Origin: Phycisphaerales bacterium
GTDB lineage: Bacteria > Planctomycetota > Phycisphaerae > SM23-33
Assembly (NCBI GenBank): GCA_003171235.1
Contig: PMYM01000188.1
Location: 1-27,221, forward strand
DNA: 27,221 bases
Reading direction: 5' to 3'
The notes under the pieces were generated by a model that was not told where the DNA came from, made no database searches, and saw nothing but the letters and a program-made list of their open reading frames with translations. A program made the position numbers and the translations under genes. This document shows positions 23,765 to 27,221 of the stretch, piece by piece; position 1 is the first letter of the stretch; every line of letters begins with the position of its first letter.

Positions 23765-26122
23765 CTACAACTTAGCCCGGCGGAGGCGCAGGGCGTTAGT
23801 GATGACGGAGACGGAACTGAACGACATGGCCGCCGAGGCGATCATGGGGTTAAGCAGCAGGCCCAGCCAGGGATAGAGCACTCCGGCCGCCAGGGGAATT
23901 CCCAAGGCGTTGTAGACGAAGGCAAAGAAGAGGTTCTGGCGGATGTTCCGCATGGTTGAGCGGCTTAGGTTGCGGGCCCTGGCCAGCCCGCGCAAGTCGC
24001 CATGCAGCAGGGTGATGCCGGCGGCCTGGATGGCCACGTCGGCGCCGGTGGCCATGGCGATGCCCACGTCGGCGGCGGCTAGGGCGGGGGCGTCGTTGAC
24101 GCCGTCGCCGGCGGCGGCCACGCGCCGGCCCTGGCCCTGCAACCGCCGCACCAACTGGAGCTTGTCCTGCGGCGACATGCCGGCGTGGAATTGGTCGATG
24201 CCCAGCTTGGCGGCCACCGCCGAAACGGTGGCGGCGTTGTCGCCGCTGGCCAGCACCAGCCGCACGCCCGCGCGGCGCAGCATGGCCAGGGCCTCGGGCG
24301 TGGTGGGCTTGACGGGGTCGGCCACGGCCAGCATTCCGGCCGCCTGAGCCCCCGCCGCCACGAACACCGCCGTCTGGCCAAGCCGGCGAAGTTCCTCCGC
24401 CTGGCCGCCCAGCGCGCCAAGGTCTATGCCCTTCTCCGTCAGCCATTCCTGGCTGCCAATCAGCACCTCCTGGTCGCCGATCCTGCCGCGGACGCCCTTG
24501 CCGGGCTCGGAGGCAAAATCGCTGACCGCGGGCAACTCCAGCTTTCGCTCCCTGGCCGGCGCCGCCACCGCCGCCGCCAGCGGGTGCTCGCTGGATGCCT
24601 CCAACGCCGCCGCCATTGCCAGCAGGCGGTCCTCCGGCCAGTTTGGCGCGGGGATGATGGCCGTCACGCGCGGCCGGCCTTCGGTCAACGTGCCGGTCTT
24701 GTCCACCATCAGGGTGTCAACCTTCTCAAAGGTCTCCAGGGCATCGGCCGTGCGGATCAGCACGCCCGAACGGGCGCCGCGCCCGGCGGCGACCATGATG
24801 GACATGGGCGTAGCCAGGCCCAAGGCGCACGGGCAGGCGATGATGAGCACCGCCACGGCGTTGACCAGGGCGAGGGCCAGGGCCGGCGGCGGCCCCCATA
24901 TCGCCCACACGCTGAAGGTGATCGCGGATGCCGCCATCACCGCCGGGACGAAATAGCCGCTGACCGTGTCTGCCACGCGCTGGATGGGCGCCCGGCTGCG
25001 CTGGGCCTGGGCCACCATCGCCACCACCTGGGCCAGCACCGTCTGGGCACCCACGTGCCGGGCCCGCATGACGAACGAGCCGGTGGTGTTGATCGTGCCG
25101 CCGATGACCTGCTGGCCGGGCCCGCGCTGGACCGGCTGGGATTCCCCGGTCATCATGGATTCATCCACCGCGCTTGTGCCCTCCAGCACCGCCCCGTCGG
25201 TGGGCACACGCTCCCCCGGCCGGACGCGCAGCAGGTCGCCCACCCCGATGGCCTCGACCGGAATATCCTCTTCCTGAGCGTCGCGCAGGCGGCGGGCCTG
25301 GCGCGGGGCCAGGTTCAACAGCGCCCGGATGGCCGCGCCGGTGCTGGCCCGGGCCCGCAACTCCAGCACCTGCCCCAGCAGCACCAACGTGGTGATGACG
25401 GCGGCGGCCTCGAAATACACCGGCGGGCCGGCATGCTCGCCCTGCCCTTGCCATGCCTGGGCGGGGAACACTCCCGGCGCCGCCAGGGCCAGCACGCTAT
25501 AGACGTAAGCGGCCGACACGCCCATGCCGACCAGCGTGAACATGTTCGGCCGGCGGTTTCGCAGCGAATTGGCCGCACGCACGAAGAACGGCCAGCCGCC
25601 CCAGAGCACCACCGGGCTGGCCAGCACCAGCTCCAGCCAACGCAGGGCGCCCGCCCAGCGCTGGTGCCACTGCGCCGTTGCCACGAAGTGCCCGCCCATC
25701 GCCAGGGCGAGAATCGGGACCGTCAGGGCAAGGCAGACCCAAAACCGCAGCCGCATCGAGCGGTACTCCTGAGTTTGGTCGCTCGTTGGGGCGGCGGTGA
25801 TTTCCAGCGGCTCCAGCGCCATGCCGCAGATGGGGCACGGGCCGGGGCGGTCCTGGCGGACCTGGGGGTCCATAGGGCAGGTGTACGTTACGCCGGCCAC
25901 AGGTGGGCTTGCCAGGGGCGTACTTTCAGCGGCGACGCCTTGGCCAATGTACTTGCGCGGATCCAGGCGGAACTTGGTCAGGCAACTTTTGGCGCAGAAG
26001 TAGTAGGTTTGCCCTTCGTGCTCGGTCTGGCCGGCGGCCTGCGCGGGCGCGATCATCATGCCGCAGACGGGGTCTTTGACCTTCTCTGGCGGCGAATCGG
26101 GTTGTGCATGCTCGTCTGACAT
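23765..26122 (-). CDS. Cu(I)-type P-type ATPase with YHS and metal-binding N-terminus
   Basis: 785 residues from ATG 26122; a TTG three codons upstream is possible. N-terminus: YHS-type domain with DPVCGM (17-22) and FCAKSC (42-47), then a second metal-binding domain TCPMDP...CPICGM (about 81-101) in place of the usual HMA domains. Core: TGES (325-328), the metal-site CPC in ACPCALGLATP (430-432), phosphorylated Asp in DKTGT (474-478), SEHPL (511-515), GDGVNDAPAL, and the last helices with FVYNALGIP and AMSFSSVSVITNALRLR. The CPC, YN and M-x-x-S-S set points to Cu(I)/Ag(I) export from the cytoplasm. No copper regulator lies beside it. Divergent from the TauE/SafE gene over a 118-nt spacer. 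Confidence 0.92.
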   Translation of the reverse strand: MSDEHAQPDSPPEKVKDPVCGMMIAPAQAAGQTEHEGQTYYFCAKSCLTKFRLDPRKYIGQGVAAESTPLASPPVAGVTYTCPMDPQVRQDRPGPCPICGMALEPLEITAAPTSDQTQEYRSMRLRFWVCLALTVPILALAMGGHFVATAQWHQRWAGALRWLELVLASPVVLWGGWPFFVRAANSLRNRRPNMFTLVGMGVSAAYVYSVLALAAPGVFPAQAWQGQGEHAGPPVYFEAAAVITTLVLLGQVLELRARASTGAAIRALLNLAPRQARRLRDAQEEDIPVEAIGVGDLLRVRPGERVPTDGAVLEGTSAVDESMMTGESQPVQRGPGQQVIGGTINTTGSFVMRARHVGAQTVLAQVVAMVAQAQRSRAPIQRVADTVSGYFVPAVMAASAITFSVWAIWGPPPALALALVNAVAVLIIACPCALGLATPMSIMVAAGRGARSGVLIRTADALETFEKVDTLMVDKTGTLTEGRPRVTAIIPAPNWPEDRLLAMAAALEASSEHPLAAAVAAPARERKLELPAVSDFASEPGKGVRGRIGDQEVLIGSQEWLTEKGIDLGALGGQAEELRRLGQTAVFVAAGAQAAGMLAVADPVKPTTPEALAMLRRAGVRLVLASGDNAATVSAVAAKLGIDQFHAGMSPQDKLQLVRRLQGQGRRVAAAGDGVNDAPALAAADVGIAMATGADVAIQAAGITLLHGDLRGLARARNLSRSTMRNIRQNLFFAFVYNALGIPLAAGVLYPWLGLLLNPMIASAAMSFSSVSVITNALRLRRAKL

Positions 26123-26224
26123 AGGAGGCAATCGCCTGGAGTCTTCCTAGCGGCCAGGCTGGTCTCTACGATATCCTGTTGGGCCGGCCCAGGCCAGAAC
26201 CCGATGGCGGCTCGGCCCGGCGTC

Positions 26225-26230
26225 TATAAG
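26225..26230 (+). promoter_or_regulatory. -10 box of the TauE/SafE gene
   Basis: TATAAG lies 10 nt before the ATG at 26241; the transcript would have almost no leader. No convincing -35 box is visible. A GGGCCGGCCC palindrome lies about 35 nt further upstream in the shared spacer. Confidence 0.4.
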
Positions 26231-26240
26231 ATTACTACGC

Positions 26241-27050
26241 ATGGTTTGGCATCTTAGCCAACTGTGGTTCATCCCGGCGGGCTTTCTGATCGGCGGCTAC
26301 GGCACGCTGATCGGGGCCGGCGGCGGCTTCATTATCGTGCCGCTGCTCATCCTGCTATATCCTTGGCAGGACCGTGAGGTCATCACCAGCATTTCCCTGG
26401 CGGTGGTGTTTTTCAACGCCGCCTCGGGTTCGGCCGCCTATGCCCGCATGCGGCGGATCGACTACCGGGCGGGGCTGCTCTTTGCCGCCTTCACCGTGCC
26501 GGGGGCAATCCTGGGCGCCCTGTCCACGGAGCTGTTGCCGCGGCGCTGGTTTGACGGCGTCATGGGCGTGCTGCTGGCGCTGGTGGCGATCTACCTTCTG
26601 ATCCGCCCGGGCTCCCGCCGCAGCGCACCGGATGGCGCTCTGGCGCTGGAGGCCTGGCACCGCGGCTCGTTCCGCTACAACAAAACGCTGGGCTCGGGCG
26701 TCAGCCTGCTGGTGGGTTACCTGGCCAGCCTGCTGGGCATCGGCGGGGGCATCATCCACGTGCCCTTCCTGGCCAACGTGCTGCACTTCCCGGTGCACGT
26801 GGCCACCGCCACCTCGCATTTCGTGCTGGCGATCATGGCCCTGGTCAGCACGCTGGTGCACATCTGGCAGGGGCACCTCCGGCCGGACAACGGCCTGTGG
26901 CAGGCGCTGTGCCTGTCGGTCGGGGTGGTTGTCGGGGCGCAGGTGGGGGCCAAGCTGTCGGTGCGGATTCACGGCAACTGGATCATCCGCGGCCTGGCCG
27001 TGGGGCTGGGCGCGGTGGGGGTGAGAATATTCCTGGGGGCAGTGATGTAG
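26241..27050 (+). CDS. TauE/SafE-family (TSUP) membrane permease
   Basis: 269 residues with about eight hydrophobic segments in two related halves. Each half begins with the family's glycine motif: GTLIGAGGGFIIVPLL (21-36) and ASLLGIGGGIIHVPFL (about 162-177). Known relatives export sulfite, sulfoacetate or related anions; the substrate here is not determined. ATG 26241 directly follows the -10 box. Divergent from the copper ATPase, which may be chance or a shared response. Confidence 0.88.
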   Translation: MVWHLSQLWFIPAGFLIGGYGTLIGAGGGFIIVPLLILLYPWQDREVITSISLAVVFFNAASGSAAYARMRRIDYRAGLLFAAFTVPGAILGALSTELLPRRWFDGVMGVLLALVAIYLLIRPGSRRSAPDGALALEAWHRGSFRYNKTLGSGVSLLVGYLASLLGIGGGIIHVPFLANVLHFPVHVATATSHFVLAIMALVSTLVHIWQGHLRPDNGLWQALCLSVGVVVGAQVGAKLSVRIHGNWIIRGLAVGLGAVGVRIFLGAVM

Positions 27051-27112
27051 TCTTCGACAAGCCAGTGCTGGGTTTTGAGAAAGCCCAGACACCCGGTGAT
27101 CGAGGCCCGAAG

Positions 27113-27196
27113 GGCCGGAAGATGTTAGCCGGGGGCAAAGCGAGCACGGCGCAGCCGGGCGCAGCGCAGCCCCCGGCTAAATTCTCCCCGGCCCTC
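27113..27196. repeat. nested inverted repeat at the window end
   Basis: Perfect 12-bp arms TTAGCCGGGGGC (27125-27136) and GCCCCCGGCTAA (27169-27180), surrounded by AGGGCCGG (27113-27120) and CCGGCCCT (27189-27196). The loop is GC-rich with repeated GCGCAGC words. It could terminate the TauE/SafE gene; no T-run follows. Confidence 0.65.
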
Positions 27197-27221
27197 CAGG
27201 CCTGATTGCGTCCTGCTTTCT

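Overview
The window is high-GC bacterial chromosome from a Gram-negative-type organism: it carries lpxB, lipoprotein signal peptides and murA. Long spacers filled with inverted repeats, a BatA/DUF58 pair, an orphan NarL-type regulator and a small Lys-rich peptide suggest a planctomycete, perhaps a Phycisphaerae-like lineage. That placement is inference from style and gene content, not from a marker gene. No rRNA, tRNA, transposase, integrase or CRISPR array was seen.

Layout. 1-2.8 kb: 3' part of dxs (+) converging on lpxB (-), which is preceded by a tiny Lys-rich ORF with its own promoter. 3-3.5 kb: bacterial PH-domain membrane protein (+). 3.8-10.2 kb: complete isc iron-sulfur assembly operon on the minus strand in the order iscR-iscS-iscU-iscA-hscB-hscA-fdx-iscX, with a promoter and palindromic operators before iscR. 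10.5-14.2 kb (+): PolX/PHP repair polymerase, an iron-sulfur flavoprotein-like protein, a Cys-rich lipoprotein and a six-helix membrane protein. 14.2-15.9 kb: an AT-richer islet with two unrecognised minus-strand genes, bounded by imperfect 33-bp direct repeats. 16.1-21.5 kb (-): murA, a BatA-like vWA protein overlapping a DUF58 protein, and rsmD. 22.1-27 kb: orphan response regulator, Cys-rich small protein, lipoprotein, a Cu(I)-type P-type ATPase, and a divergent TauE/SafE-type exporter.

How the genes work together. IscS takes sulfur from cysteine, IscU is the scaffold, HscA/HscB release the cluster through the LPPVK motif of IscU, IscA carries it, Fdx supplies electrons, IscX tunes IscS, and IscR senses the outcome. 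Every junction from iscS down to fdx, plus the region after iscX, holds an inverted-repeat element.

The most unusual feature is this set of intergenic elements. Each has arms built from a short word repeated imperfectly (CTCTGCG, AATTGAC, AATCGGTT, GTTCGCG, GTAGCC and others), a short interior, and the same word inverted. At least ten sites share this plan with unrelated words. Three copies in the isc operon are true relatives, including their interiors.
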